This document shows positions 49,096 through 57,335 of a stretch of 64,000 bases of DNA, in pieces. Origin of the DNA: Burkholderia sp. L27(2015) (GTDB lineage: Bacteria; Pseudomonadota; Gammaproteobacteria; Burkholderiales; Burkholderiaceae); NCBI RefSeq assembly GCF_009765705.1, contig NZ_LMUX01000016.1, forward strand, positions 742,837 to 806,836. The letters are read 5' to 3'. The notes under the pieces are model-generated. The model did no database searches. It worked only from the letters and a program-made list of their open reading frames with translations, and was not told the origin of the DNA. The position numbers were made by a program, and so were the translations under genes. Numbering within the stretch: position 1 is the first letter of the stretch; every line of letters begins with the position of its first letter.

Positions 49096-50654
49096 TCTAT
49101 GCTGCGAAAAATCGCATCCAAATCGGCGACATTGATGGGTTTGGTCAAGTGCTGATCAAACCCCGCATCGAGTGCGGCTTGTTTGTCCTCCCGTTGGCCC
49201 CATCCGGTTGCGGCGATCAACAGCGCATGACTTCCCCACGCCTCATTGCGGATCAACTTGGCCACGTCATATCCATTTAGCTCGGGCAGACCGATATCGA
49301 GCAACACCACTTGAGGCGAGAACTCGCGCCCCATCGCTATGCCTGTCATGCCGTCACGTGCGGTTTGAACTTCATGGCCTAGCATGTGCAGCACCATCGC
49401 CATACTCTCGATCGCATCTTCATTGTCGTCTATCAGCAATACGCGCCGCCCTTGGGCCGGCGCAGACGGGCGATCGCTGCTCGCTGGCGCGACCTCGAAT
49501 TCCATCTGCGAAAGGGGAAGACGCACACAAAATTCGCTACCGAGGCCTTCCCCTTTGCTGTCGGCGCAGACGGTGCCTCCGTGCAGCTCCACCAGCCCGC
49601 GTACAAGAGCGAGTCCAATACCTAGACCACCCTGCGAACGTTCAAGCGCCGGAGCAAGTTGCGAGAACATTTGAAACACGTTGGACAGATGTTGTTCCGG
49701 TATGCCTATGCCGGAGTCGATCACCGTCAAGACGGCCTGATCGCCTTGTCGCTCACCGACGAATCGGATCTGGCCGCCAGCGGGCGTGTATTTGGCGGCA
49801 TTATTGAGCAGGTTCAGCATGATCTGAGCAAGCCGCGTGGGGTCGCTATCGACGAAGACGGGGGCGTTTGGAAGGATCACGGTGAGGGTATGTGATGAAG
49901 CTTGCATGAGCGGCATGCAAGTTTCCACCGCGTCGTGCATGGCCTCCACAATGTCAAGCGGACGCTTGCGCAATTCCACACGACCTTGCGTAATGCGCGA
50001 GACCTCCATCAAGTCATCGACGAGATGGGTCATCTGCTGCAATTGCCGTTCGAATACACCCAGAGACCAACGCAGATCAGGGTCGTCAAAGTTCTTTAGT
50101 CTGAGGATATCCAGCACGTTGCGCATGGGGGCGAGCGGATTGCGCAGTTCGTGTGCCAGCGTGGCTAGAAATTCATCTTTGCGCCGATCGGCTTCAGACA
50201 GTCGCTCGTTCAAATCCTGCAATCGCACATCGACCTCTCGGCGCGCGATGAGTGCGGTCTCCGCTCGTTCGCGTGCGGCCAGAAGTTCCCGCTCATACTT
50301 GCGTCTATCGGTGGAGACGAATACCGCAATATGGTCTTTGACTCCGGACTCATCGCGTCGCCGAATGGCGTTAAGCAGTATCGGCACGGTATGGAGATCT
50401 CGATGAATGATCTCCAACTGTATCTCTGCGACAGAACCCTGCATTTGTAGCAAGGGCGCCCAGTGTGTCTGGTGGAACACCCGCCCGCCAATGGTGAGGA
50501 GTTCTTGTATCCGACGCTTTGCTATCAGCTCTTCTGCTGCGTACCCTGTCCAGCCGCAAAAGGTTGAATTACAGCGCAGGATCGTTCCATCAACGGCGGT
50601 GACCAGCAATCCGCAGGCAGCCTCGTCGTAGAACGATTCGTCTGCGTTATGCAT
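49092..50654 (-). CDS. PAS hybrid sensor histidine kinase
   Basis: 520 residues from ATG 50654. Order: PAS domain (1-120), linker coiled coil (120-160), HisKA with His168 in ATLAHELRNPL, HATPase (NLLNNAAKYTP, DSGIGIP, GLGIGLAL), then a receiver with Asp453 in VVLLDIGLP. No membrane segment: a cytosolic sensor. The RsbQ-like hydrolase gene ends 3 bp upstream of its start, so the two are translated together; in Bacillus RsbQ acts on a PAS-containing phosphatase (RsbP), and here a PAS histidine kinase takes that place. Confidence 0.9.
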   Translation of the reverse strand: MHNADESFYDEAACGLLVTAVDGTILRCNSTFCGWTGYAAEELIAKRRIQELLTIGGRVFHQTHWAPLLQMQGSVAEIQLEIIHRDLHTVPILLNAIRRRDESGVKDHIAVFVSTDRRKYERELLAARERAETALIARREVDVRLQDLNERLSEADRRKDEFLATLAHELRNPLAPMRNVLDILRLKNFDDPDLRWSLGVFERQLQQMTHLVDDLMEVSRITQGRVELRKRPLDIVEAMHDAVETCMPLMQASSHTLTVILPNAPVFVDSDPTRLAQIMLNLLNNAAKYTPAGGQIRFVGERQGDQAVLTVIDSGIGIPEQHLSNVFQMFSQLAPALERSQGGLGIGLALVRGLVELHGGTVCADSKGEGLGSEFCVRLPLSQMEFEVAPASSDRPSAPAQGRRVLLIDDNEDAIESMAMVLHMLGHEVQTARDGMTGIAMGREFSPQVVLLDIGLPELNGYDVAKLIRNEAWGSHALLIAATGWGQREDKQAALDAGFDQHLTKPINVADLDAIFRSID

Positions 50655-50657
50655 GGC

Positions 50658-51461
50658 TCAGAACCCGATGGGTCGAAGAAACGCTTCGATCGCGGCTGTA
50701 CTTGCGCTCGGTGCACTTAGGTGCGGGCAATGGCCGACGTTTTCGATGATCCGCAGCGTTGCTGCGGGCATCGCCCGTTGCATATACTCGCCGACTGAGC
50801 ACGGGGCGATGATGTCATCACTGCATTGAAGAATAAGTGTCGGGGTTTTTGATTTAGGCAGATCGGCTCGGTGGTCTGAAAGAAACGTGACGCGCGCAAA
50901 GTGCTTGGCGATCTCCGGGTCGGTTTGGCAAAAGCTGTTGGTCAGTTCCTCTGCTAATTCCGGCTGGTCAGGCGCACCCATGATGGCCGGCGCCATGGTG
51001 CTGGACCAACCGAGGTAATTGCTTTCCAGCGTGTGCAGCAGGTCATCGATGTCGGGTCGCGTAAAACCACCGACGTAGTCATCGCTATTGATATAGCAGG
51101 GCGACGGTCCGACCATGACGTGAGCGGCGAACCGTTCGGGCGCCTCTATGGTGGCGAGCATGCCTATCATTGCGCTGACCGAATGACCGACCAATAGCAC
51201 CGGGCCTTCCGAAAATTCGTCGATGATTTCGAGTAAATCGGTGGCGTACCCATGCAACGAGTCGTATTTCGAGCGATCGTAGGCGGATAGGTCGGACGAC
51301 CCGCTCCCCACCAAATCGAACAGCACCGTTTTGAAACTGCTCTGAAAGGTGGGGGCGAGATAGCGCCACATGCTTTGGTCGCATCCAAATCCGTGGACGA
51401 ACACCATCGTGGCAGGGCCTTTGCCGGCCGTTCTCACGTTGTTTCTGTGCTGCACGCTCAT
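50658..51461 (-). CDS. RsbQ-like alpha/beta hydrolase
   Basis: 267 residues from ATG 51461 (GTG 51470 and ATG 51467 are alternatives; GGTGA precedes 51461). The RsbQ/D14/KAI2-type triad is Ser94 (VGHSVSAM), Asp216 (CSDDIIAP) and His244 (VGHCPHLS), almost the Bacillus RsbQ numbering (96, 219, 247). It begins NNVRTAGKGPATMVFVHGFG. RsbQ feeds a PAS sensor in the energy-stress path; here the next gene is a PAS hybrid kinase, 3 bp away. No signal peptide. Confidence 0.88.
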   Translation of the reverse strand: MSVQHRNNVRTAGKGPATMVFVHGFGCDQSMWRYLAPTFQSSFKTVLFDLVGSGSSDLSAYDRSKYDSLHGYATDLLEIIDEFSEGPVLLVGHSVSAMIGMLATIEAPERFAAHVMVGPSPCYINSDDYVGGFTRPDIDDLLHTLESNYLGWSSTMAPAIMGAPDQPELAEELTNSFCQTDPEIAKHFARVTFLSDHRADLPKSKTPTLILQCSDDIIAPCSVGEYMQRAMPAATLRIIENVGHCPHLSAPSASTAAIEAFLRPIGF

Positions 51462-51665
51462 GCCCATCACCGGTTGACACAGTGATAACGATTATACGTG
51501 CGGCAGATCTATCGGGCCGCCCAAATTCTGTTTAATTGGGCCGCTGCTCGAGCGCGTCTCGTGAGTTCATTAATGCGCAGTGGTTTGGCCAGACGTTTTG
51601 GGAGTAGTCCGTAGCCGAATGCAGTGCTGGGTCAGGGCGATGATCTCAACTTTGATTCGAGCTCA

Positions 51666-52061
51666 TCAGCCTGTCGGCGAAAATCTTGTGATCGACGTTT
51701 GCTGAAGGCCTGCAAATTGGACAGTTTCCATCGGAGCGCCGGCAGCTCTCCTGCATGGGGGCAAAGCAATAATGAGCTTGGTGTCGCTAAGTCCCTTGCT
51801 TGCGATAGCGCGGCATTTCAGGCCGATTTTGCTGAGACGTCCGGTGATCGCGTCGAGCTCGTTCGCGATTGCCTGCATGGCTTCGTCGCGCGGCGTGGCC
51901 CACGGCACGTAGACGACCTCAATGTCGACGGACAGCCGCGGCATATCCTGAACAAACAAATTGATTGCGGTGCCACCCTTCATCGCGAAGATATCGTTGG
52001 CGAAGACGTCTGGTGCGGCCGTAAGCAGCAAGCGAACCGTTTGTGCGTAGTAAATATTCAT
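51666..52061 (-). pseudogene. AbiEii toxin remnant
   Basis: 131 residues from ATG 52061, which overlaps the AbiEi stop by one base (TGATG). The nucleotidyltransferase start is intact (FAMKGGTAINLFVQDMPRLS, then VDIEVVYV), but the second metal residue reads DIE instead of the usual DID. AbiEii proteins are about 300 residues; here homology stops near residue 100 and an unrelated short tail follows, so the C-terminal two thirds are lost. Confidence 0.75.
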
Positions 52062-52741
52062 CAGGGATTCAACGTCAAGAGTGTGCCGTCTTTCAGGCGG
52101 GTGATCCACCGCCTGTTGCTGCCGACAGGAATGTCATATTGACCCAGCAGATCGTCTACTTTGATCAATTCTGTTTCACGTCCCCAAGTGAGCAGCAGGC
52201 GCACTGTTTTAACGCTGGTACAGCAGACTAGTAGCCGACCCAGCATGTCCTTGCGAAGGTTGCGTACGCCGGAGAAGAGGTTACGTGCCTCTTCGATATC
52301 CTGATGTGTGCCGACTTCGTAGAGCATTTCGAGAATGGCTCGTTCGGGCACAGAGACTTGCAGCCCATCAGCAGTACCCGGAGGGATGGTAAGACTCTTT
52401 GTATGGGGGAAACCAGTAGGCCAATCGAACAGGTGCGCGGATACATAACGTGCTGGGAAACATGTGGTGAACCAATCGGGCAATGTGGATCGCCCGCCGC
52501 CCCATAAGACGAGTTGTTCCCTGGGGGACAGATTGTGACGCACCCCCTGAAGGGCGAGGGCGCTCTTGCCGCCAATATGCAGGCCGGGAATCCGTGTTTG
52601 CAGGAATTTGATCGAGGCGTGTGGATCGAGTGTGTCGCCACGAAATGCATACACACCCTGAGCCAACCGTACCAACCAGCCACCAGTGACGTATTTGGCA
52701 GCCAGTTGCCGGTGAGGACTTTGAGCAACGAGAGGATCGCG
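52061..52741 (-). pseudogene. AbiEi antitoxin, N-terminally truncated
   Basis: The frame is open from 52741, just after a TAA at 52742-52744, with no ATG or GTG; only TTG at 52675 could start it. It begins inside the winged-helix (LVAQSPHRQLAAKYVTGGWL, VRLAQGVYAFRGDT) and goes on with the AbiEi C-terminal domain (GLHIGGKSALALQGVRHNLS, PERAILEMLYEVG, RRWITRLKDGTLLTL). About 25 N-terminal residues are missing. It is followed by the AbiEii remnant, so the system is not likely to work. Confidence 0.72.
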
Positions 52742-52768
52742 TTAAGTCGGCGCCATCTCGGCCCAGTT

Positions 52769-53332
52769 CTAGTCAATATCGATCGTGCGGCTCGCATATC
52801 GCGGCGGCTCCTGCTTCGGCACGGTGAGCGTGAGCACGCCCTTGTCAAACTTTGCGAGCGTGTGTTCGGGGTCGGCATTTTCCGGCATCGGGATCGTGCG
52901 CGTGAAGGTCCCATAGGCGCGTTCAAGCCGATAACAACCGTCCTCGTCGCTGTGCACATCCTGCTTTTTCTCGCCGCGCAAAACCAACGCGCCATCTTCG
53001 ACTTTGACGCTCACGTCCTCCTGCGCCATGCCCGGCAATTCGACGGTCACGCGCAGTATCTGCCCCTCGTCGACCACGTCGATGCGCGGCTGGAAACGCG
53101 ATGAGCTGAAGTCGCCAAACCATCGTTCCAGCGCGCCGCGGCCTGCAAACGGATCGTGAAAGAACTCCTCCATGGCACGCCACGGATCGCGCGAGAAAAG
53201 TCGCTGAATGTCGGACCACGGGGCGCGCCACGGTTCACCGGTCGGCGGGCTTTGCGGGTTGTCCGCGTCGGGCTTGCGCCCCGATCCGCGTAGAAATTTG
53301 AAAGGGTTCCACTTTCTCGGGTCGGTGTTCAT
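52769..53332 (-). CDS. Hsp20/alpha-crystallin small heat-shock protein
   Basis: 187 residues from ATG 53332, with a strong AAGGAGA site; upstream codons are ignored. The alpha-crystallin domain (about 90-180) has FQPRIDVVDEGQILRVTVELPG, DGALVLRGEKK and a C-terminal GVLTLTVPKQ. The N-terminal arm is rich in Pro and aromatic residues. A holdase chaperone. It stands alone between an AbiE remnant and an SDR fragment, and a 6-bp-arm palindrome lies 86 bp upstream. Confidence 0.9.
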   Translation of the reverse strand: MNTDPRKWNPFKFLRGSGRKPDADNPQSPPTGEPWRAPWSDIQRLFSRDPWRAMEEFFHDPFAGRGALERWFGDFSSSRFQPRIDVVDEGQILRVTVELPGMAQEDVSVKVEDGALVLRGEKKQDVHSDEDGCYRLERAYGTFTRTIPMPENADPEHTLAKFDKGVLTLTVPKQEPPRYASRTIDID

Positions 53333-53417
53333 CGTAGTCTCCTTGACGAACGAGCCTCGCGTCGTAAATACCACCTGTGCGAATCTGTAGTATCTCGCCC
53401 GCAGGCATCTCGGAGAC

Positions 53418-53433
53418 TGTGCGTTAGCGCACA
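53418..53433. promoter_or_regulatory. Inverted repeat upstream of the Hsp20 gene
   Basis: TGTGCG-TTAG-CGCACA, exact 6-bp arms. It may be an operator or a hairpin in the leader. No sigma-32 promoter is apparent nearby. Confidence 0.35.
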
Positions 53434-53519
53434 TGCAAACTAGAGAATTGTCTATACCTGGCGAATCGCGGCTGAATTAGGGTCTCGAATCGCCATGCAC
53501 AACACGAGCCTTTGTTAGC

Positions 53520-53648
53520 CATCTTTCCCGCCATCTAAGGGCAGAATTGGGGCCGCAGGACATCCGCGTATCCATGATCGAGCCAGGAGTTGTAGCAACC
53601 GAACTGGTCGAGCATGTCACGTTTTTCACCGCCCGTGATGCTGTCTGA
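53520..53648 (+). pseudogene. Short-chain dehydrogenase C-terminal fragment
   Basis: The plus-strand frame reads HLSRHLRAELGPQDIRVSM, then IEPGVVATELVEHVTFF, up to TGA at 53646-53648. This is the segment of an SDR oxidoreductase after the catalytic Tyr-Lys (the IEPGxVATEL motif), but no catalytic part, cofactor site or start is present. It is a gene relic about 43 codons long. Confidence 0.65.
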
Positions 53649-53677
53649 TTCAGCCGGTCGTTCGGCACTCGTGCCGA

Positions 53678-54526
53678 TCAACTTCCGCAGGCTTTCAGGT
53701 TTGCTGGTTTGCCTTGCTTGAAGCAACTCTTCTTTTCTTCCCCGCCTTTGTAACTGACGGCGATGCCATCGGGTTTACCGATGGCATCCGTCTGCTCGAC
53801 CGTTACCAGTGTCGTGCCGTTGTAGAACGTTTTTTCAAGGCGCGTGCCATGCGGGGTCTTCACCGGCCGCTTCAAGAAGTACTTTTGCCCCTCACCGTTT
53901 ACCAGGATCGTGGCGCTATTGATGAAGTCGCCGTCCGGTTTTTCGGCGCTGCTCGCGACCGAAGTCGACTTCGGTTGAGATCCGGTATTGTCCTTCGCCA
54001 GATCGGTGGACTTGCGCAACTCCAGACGATGGAGCAATTTTCCGCCGGAGATCGTCGCCACCACTCGTCCGGTCTCCTGATCGTTGTTCTGATAAGCCGG
54101 CCCCCAGGCTTTGCGCACCGCTTTATAGACTAATTCCAGTTGTCCATCCAGCTTGCCTCCCTTGCAGGTAGCCGTCACCGGGTGAATCGAAACGTCGCTG
54201 TAACTGTGTCCGTAGCCGGATGCTCCGCTGCCGGACTTGTAGTTGGAGATACCGGTCAATTCGTCCAACTGCGCGGCAGATACCTTGCAAGGCCATTCGG
54301 TCTTCTTCGCTTCGCCAATGCTAAAAAAAGTGTCGGGCGCGGCAGCGTAACGCTGATATTGCGCTTGGGCTTCCTGCATCAATGTAGTTTGTTCTGCCTG
54401 CTTGAGTGCAGGCAATTGCAACGACTGAGCTTGGGCTTGGGCTTGAGCGCCGGTGCTTGCCAGAAGCAAGCCGAGAGCGCACAAGCCAAGAACTTTGAAT
54501 ACCAAATGGCGCTGTTGTTCAGACAT
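53678..54526 (-). CDS. Secreted protein with repeat-like turns, unknown function
   Basis: 282 residues from ATG 54526, 5 bases after AAGGAAAA. Signal peptide to about residue 32 (LASTGAQAQAQAQ), then a helical Gln-rich linker, and a body with two MORN/YwqK-like turns: GGKLDGQLELVYK and GKPDGIAVSYKGG. One Cys pair may form a disulfide (EWPC..TATC). Likely periplasmic. It is 49 bp upstream of nothing on its strand except the ABC permease, so it is probably single. No family is named. Confidence 0.65.
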   Translation of the reverse strand: MSEQQRHLVFKVLGLCALGLLLASTGAQAQAQAQSLQLPALKQAEQTTLMQEAQAQYQRYAAAPDTFFSIGEAKKTEWPCKVSAAQLDELTGISNYKSGSGASGYGHSYSDVSIHPVTATCKGGKLDGQLELVYKAVRKAWGPAYQNNDQETGRVVATISGGKLLHRLELRKSTDLAKDNTGSQPKSTSVASSAEKPDGDFINSATILVNGEGQKYFLKRPVKTPHGTRLEKTFYNGTTLVTVEQTDAIGKPDGIAVSYKGGEEKKSCFKQGKPANLKACGS

Positions 54527-54574
54527 TGATTTTCCTTGTGCATTGAAGATATTTTTGTTCATTTCATTTCAAGA

Positions 54575-55366
54575 CTAAGAACGCACCAACCGCGCAAGCC
54601 CAACCGCACGCTCCATCACCAGCACAATCAACAGTATCATCCCAATCTGCAGCGCGGATGCAGCAGCAACCACGAGCTGTCCGCCGTTGAACTGCAGAAA
54701 ACCGAAAATCTCAATCGGCAGCGTCGTCACGCCAGGCCCGGTCAGGAACAGCGCAGTGTTCAACTCTCCGAACGAGACGATGAACGCGAACAGCCAGCCC
54801 GAGAGTACACCAGGCCAAATCAACGGCAACGTCACCAGGAAAAAACACTTCAGCGGCGATGCGCCGAGGCTTTGCCCGGCCTCATCCAACGAATAGTCAA
54901 AGCTTTGCAAGCTCGCGAACGTCGCCCGGTAGCAGTAGGGCATGCCAACCAGCACGTGCGCAAACGCCAGCCCAGCCAGCACGGGCATACCCACATAGCG
55001 ATAGCACATGAGCAGCGACAACCCAAGAATGATCGTCGGGAACACCAGCGGCGCCATATAAAGCGACTGGAACACGCCGCTCATCCGCTTGCCGCTGCGC
55101 ACGGTCGAGAGCGCCGCCATTACGCCCAGTACGGCGGCCACAATCGACGAGCCGATCGCCAGTTCGATACTCAGCACAAAGGCACTGCGCATCTCATCGC
55201 GCGAAAAGAAGTCGACGAACCAACGCAGCGAAAACCCAGGCGGCGGGAATTGAAATGAATCTGACGGTGAAAACGCCGTCACGATGACGATCACCAGTGG
55301 CCCGAGCAACAGAATAAAGACGAGCGTGGTGATCGCCATCAACACGAAATTGCCAAATTTTTTCAT
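54575..55366 (-). CDS. ABC transporter permease (PotC type)
   Basis: 263 residues from ATG 55366, overlapping the stop of the upstream permease as ATGA. Six membrane helices and the EAA motif DEAGQSLGASPLKCFFLVTLP near residue 165. It pairs with the permease at 55366-56238 and the ATPase at 56235. Of the PotC/spermidine-putrescine or iron type. Last gene of a five-gene operon. Confidence 0.9.
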   Translation of the reverse strand: MKKFGNFVLMAITTLVFILLLGPLVIVIVTAFSPSDSFQFPPPGFSLRWFVDFFSRDEMRSAFVLSIELAIGSSIVAAVLGVMAALSTVRSGKRMSGVFQSLYMAPLVFPTIILGLSLLMCYRYVGMPVLAGLAFAHVLVGMPYCYRATFASLQSFDYSLDEAGQSLGASPLKCFFLVTLPLIWPGVLSGWLFAFIVSFGELNTALFLTGPGVTTLPIEIFGFLQFNGGQLVVAAASALQIGMILLIVLVMERAVGLARLVRS

Positions 55367-56238
55367 CAGCCGCGCCCCTGTACCCGATGCGGGCGCAGCA
55401 CAAGCTGAATCAGCGCACCAGCGATCAAAGCGAGCGCAAGCAGAATAAACGACAGCGCGGCAGCCTGCGGCCACTGCAGCGTACTCACCGCGTCGAACAC
55501 CGCGCTCACCAGTAGCTTGTATCGCACACCGCCCAACAGCGCGATCGTTACGTAAGCACTCAGTGTCAGAAAGAAAACCAGCATCAAACCCGACGCGACA
55601 CCCGGGCTCGACAACGGCCAGGTCACATGCCAAAACGTGCGCAGCGGATTGGCGCCCAGTGACTCCGCCGCCTCATGCAAGGACCGGTCGATCGCCGTCA
55701 GCGAGTTTGCAATCGAAATGATCATGTACGGCAGCAGGATCGTCAGCAGACCGATCACGACTGCCTGGAACGTGTTGATGATGCGCAGCGGGAAGTCGAT
55801 CACGCCGAGCTTGACGAGCACGAGATTGATCAAGCCATCGTGTCCGAGAATCTCGAGCCAGCCGTACGCGCGCACGACGTTGCTGATCATCAGCGGGAAC
55901 AGCAGCACCATCATCGTGATAAGCCGGCGGCGCGGCGTCATCCGCGCCACGACCAGCGCGACCGGGTAGCCGAGCACGAGGCACACGCCCAGCACCGCGG
56001 CGGTCACGCCCAGCGTGCGCTTGATCGTCAGCAGCATGAAGCTGTCGGCCAGCGATTGCGCGTAGTTGTCGAAAGTCGCATGGTTACCGAACAACTGCGT
56101 GCTCGACGGCGACATGAAACTCACATAGAACAGCAACAGCAGCGGGCCGACGAAAAACACCAGCGTCGCTACCAGCGGTGGCGCGGAAACGGCCCAGAAA
56201 AACGGCCGGCGATAGAACGGGCGGTCGATCGACATCAT
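55366..56238 (-). CDS. ABC transporter permease (PotB type)
   Basis: 290 residues from ATG 56238, an ATGA overlap with the ATPase stop. Six membrane helices; the EAA loop is HEAAESLGANPLRTFWHVTWP. Typical of the first permease of polyamine-type transporters (PotB). The coupling of all five genes points to one complex. Confidence 0.9.
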   Translation of the reverse strand: MMSIDRPFYRRPFFWAVSAPPLVATLVFFVGPLLLLFYVSFMSPSSTQLFGNHATFDNYAQSLADSFMLLTIKRTLGVTAAVLGVCLVLGYPVALVVARMTPRRRLITMMVLLFPLMISNVVRAYGWLEILGHDGLINLVLVKLGVIDFPLRIINTFQAVVIGLLTILLPYMIISIANSLTAIDRSLHEAAESLGANPLRTFWHVTWPLSSPGVASGLMLVFFLTLSAYVTIALLGGVRYKLLVSAVFDAVSTLQWPQAAALSFILLALALIAGALIQLVLRPHRVQGRG

Positions 56239-57311
56239 GCGTCTCGCAGTAGAACCATGCTCGATGCGGCCCAAGCGCAACGCACTTCGCGGCCGGGTTC
56301 CAGCCCCGCCGCATCACGCACGTAGGCCTGCATGCGCACGCCATGCCGTTCCAGGTAGACATGCGTGGCCGCGCCGCGATAGATGACTTCGCGCACCGTC
56401 GCGGTGACGCTCTCGCGGTTGCCTACGTCATGGTCGGCGACGATGTCGATCTTCTCCGGACGCAACGCCAGCCTGACGCGTTCGCCAGTGCCCGCAGTAC
56501 AGCCGTCGATGCGGACCTGTGCGCCGCCGATGTCGATGCGTGCGCCGTCCGCTGATGAGTTCACCACCACGCCATCGACGAAATTGCTGTTGCCTAGAAA
56601 GCCCGCGACGAACTCGGTGCGTGGGCTTTCATAGATTTCACTGGGCGTGCCCACTTGCTCGACCACGCCTGCGCGCATCACGGCAACACGATCGGACATC
56701 GTTAACGCTTCTTCCTGATCGTGTGTGACGAATACCGCAGTAATGCCGAGTTTGCGCTGCAGTTCGCGCAGCTCGACTTGCATCTCCTCGCGCAGCATCT
56801 TGTCGAGCGCGCTCAACGACTCGTCGAGCAGCAGCACGGTCGGATGAATTACCAGCGCCCGCGCGAGGGCAACGCGTTGCTGCTGACCGCCGGACAACTG
56901 TTTCGGATAGCGGTCTGCGAAGCCGTTGAGTTTGACCAGGGCTAGCGTCTCGCGCACGCGCTTGGCGATTTCGTCGCGTCGCAGCTTGCGCATCTTCAGC
57001 CCGAAGGCGACGTTTTGTGCGACCGACATATGCGGGAACAGCGCGTAGTTCTGGAACACCATGCCGAAGTTGCGCCGATAGGGCGGGATGTCGGTCACGC
57101 GTTCGCCACGGATGAATATTTCTCCCTGCGTGGGGTGCTCGAAACCGGCGATCATTCGCAGTGTCGTGGTCTTGCCGCAACCGCTGGGCCCCAGCAGTGA
57201 AAAGAACGTGCCGCGCGGGATGTCGAGGTTCAGTGCCTTGATCGCGACGACGTTTTGATAGTGTTTGGTGACGTTGTCAAAGCGTACGTCGGCTTCTGCC
57301 GTGGAGTCCAT
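56235..57311 (-). CDS. ABC transporter ATP-binding protein (PotA type)
   Basis: 358 residues from ATG 57311. Walker A GPSGCGKTT, Q-loop, signature LSGGQQQR, Walker B LLLDESLSALD and a C-terminal TOBE domain (about 280-358). ATPase of a polyamine/iron-type importer. The gene lies 24 bp after the BPL_N-like gene and is coupled to the permeases. Confidence 0.93.
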   Translation of the reverse strand: MDSTAEADVRFDNVTKHYQNVVAIKALNLDIPRGTFFSLLGPSGCGKTTTLRMIAGFEHPTQGEIFIRGERVTDIPPYRRNFGMVFQNYALFPHMSVAQNVAFGLKMRKLRRDEIAKRVRETLALVKLNGFADRYPKQLSGGQQQRVALARALVIHPTVLLLDESLSALDKMLREEMQVELRELQRKLGITAVFVTHDQEEALTMSDRVAVMRAGVVEQVGTPSEIYESPRTEFVAGFLGNSNFVDGVVVNSSADGARIDIGGAQVRIDGCTAGTGERVRLALRPEKIDIVADHDVGNRESVTATVREVIYRGAATHVYLERHGVRMQAYVRDAAGLEPGREVRCAWAASSMVLLRDA

Positions 57312-57335
57312 ACGAGGTCCGGTGAAATCGTTCTG

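Noticed and set aside
51480-51660. Sequence between the RsbQ-like and AbiEii genes, considered as an IS end.
   Set aside because: No inverted ends, target repeat or transposase frame found by eye.
52228-52995. 255-codon minus-strand frame over AbiEi and the Hsp20 end.
   Set aside because: Different frame from the AbiEi domain; it is a shadow, though it shows where the AbiEi start was lost.
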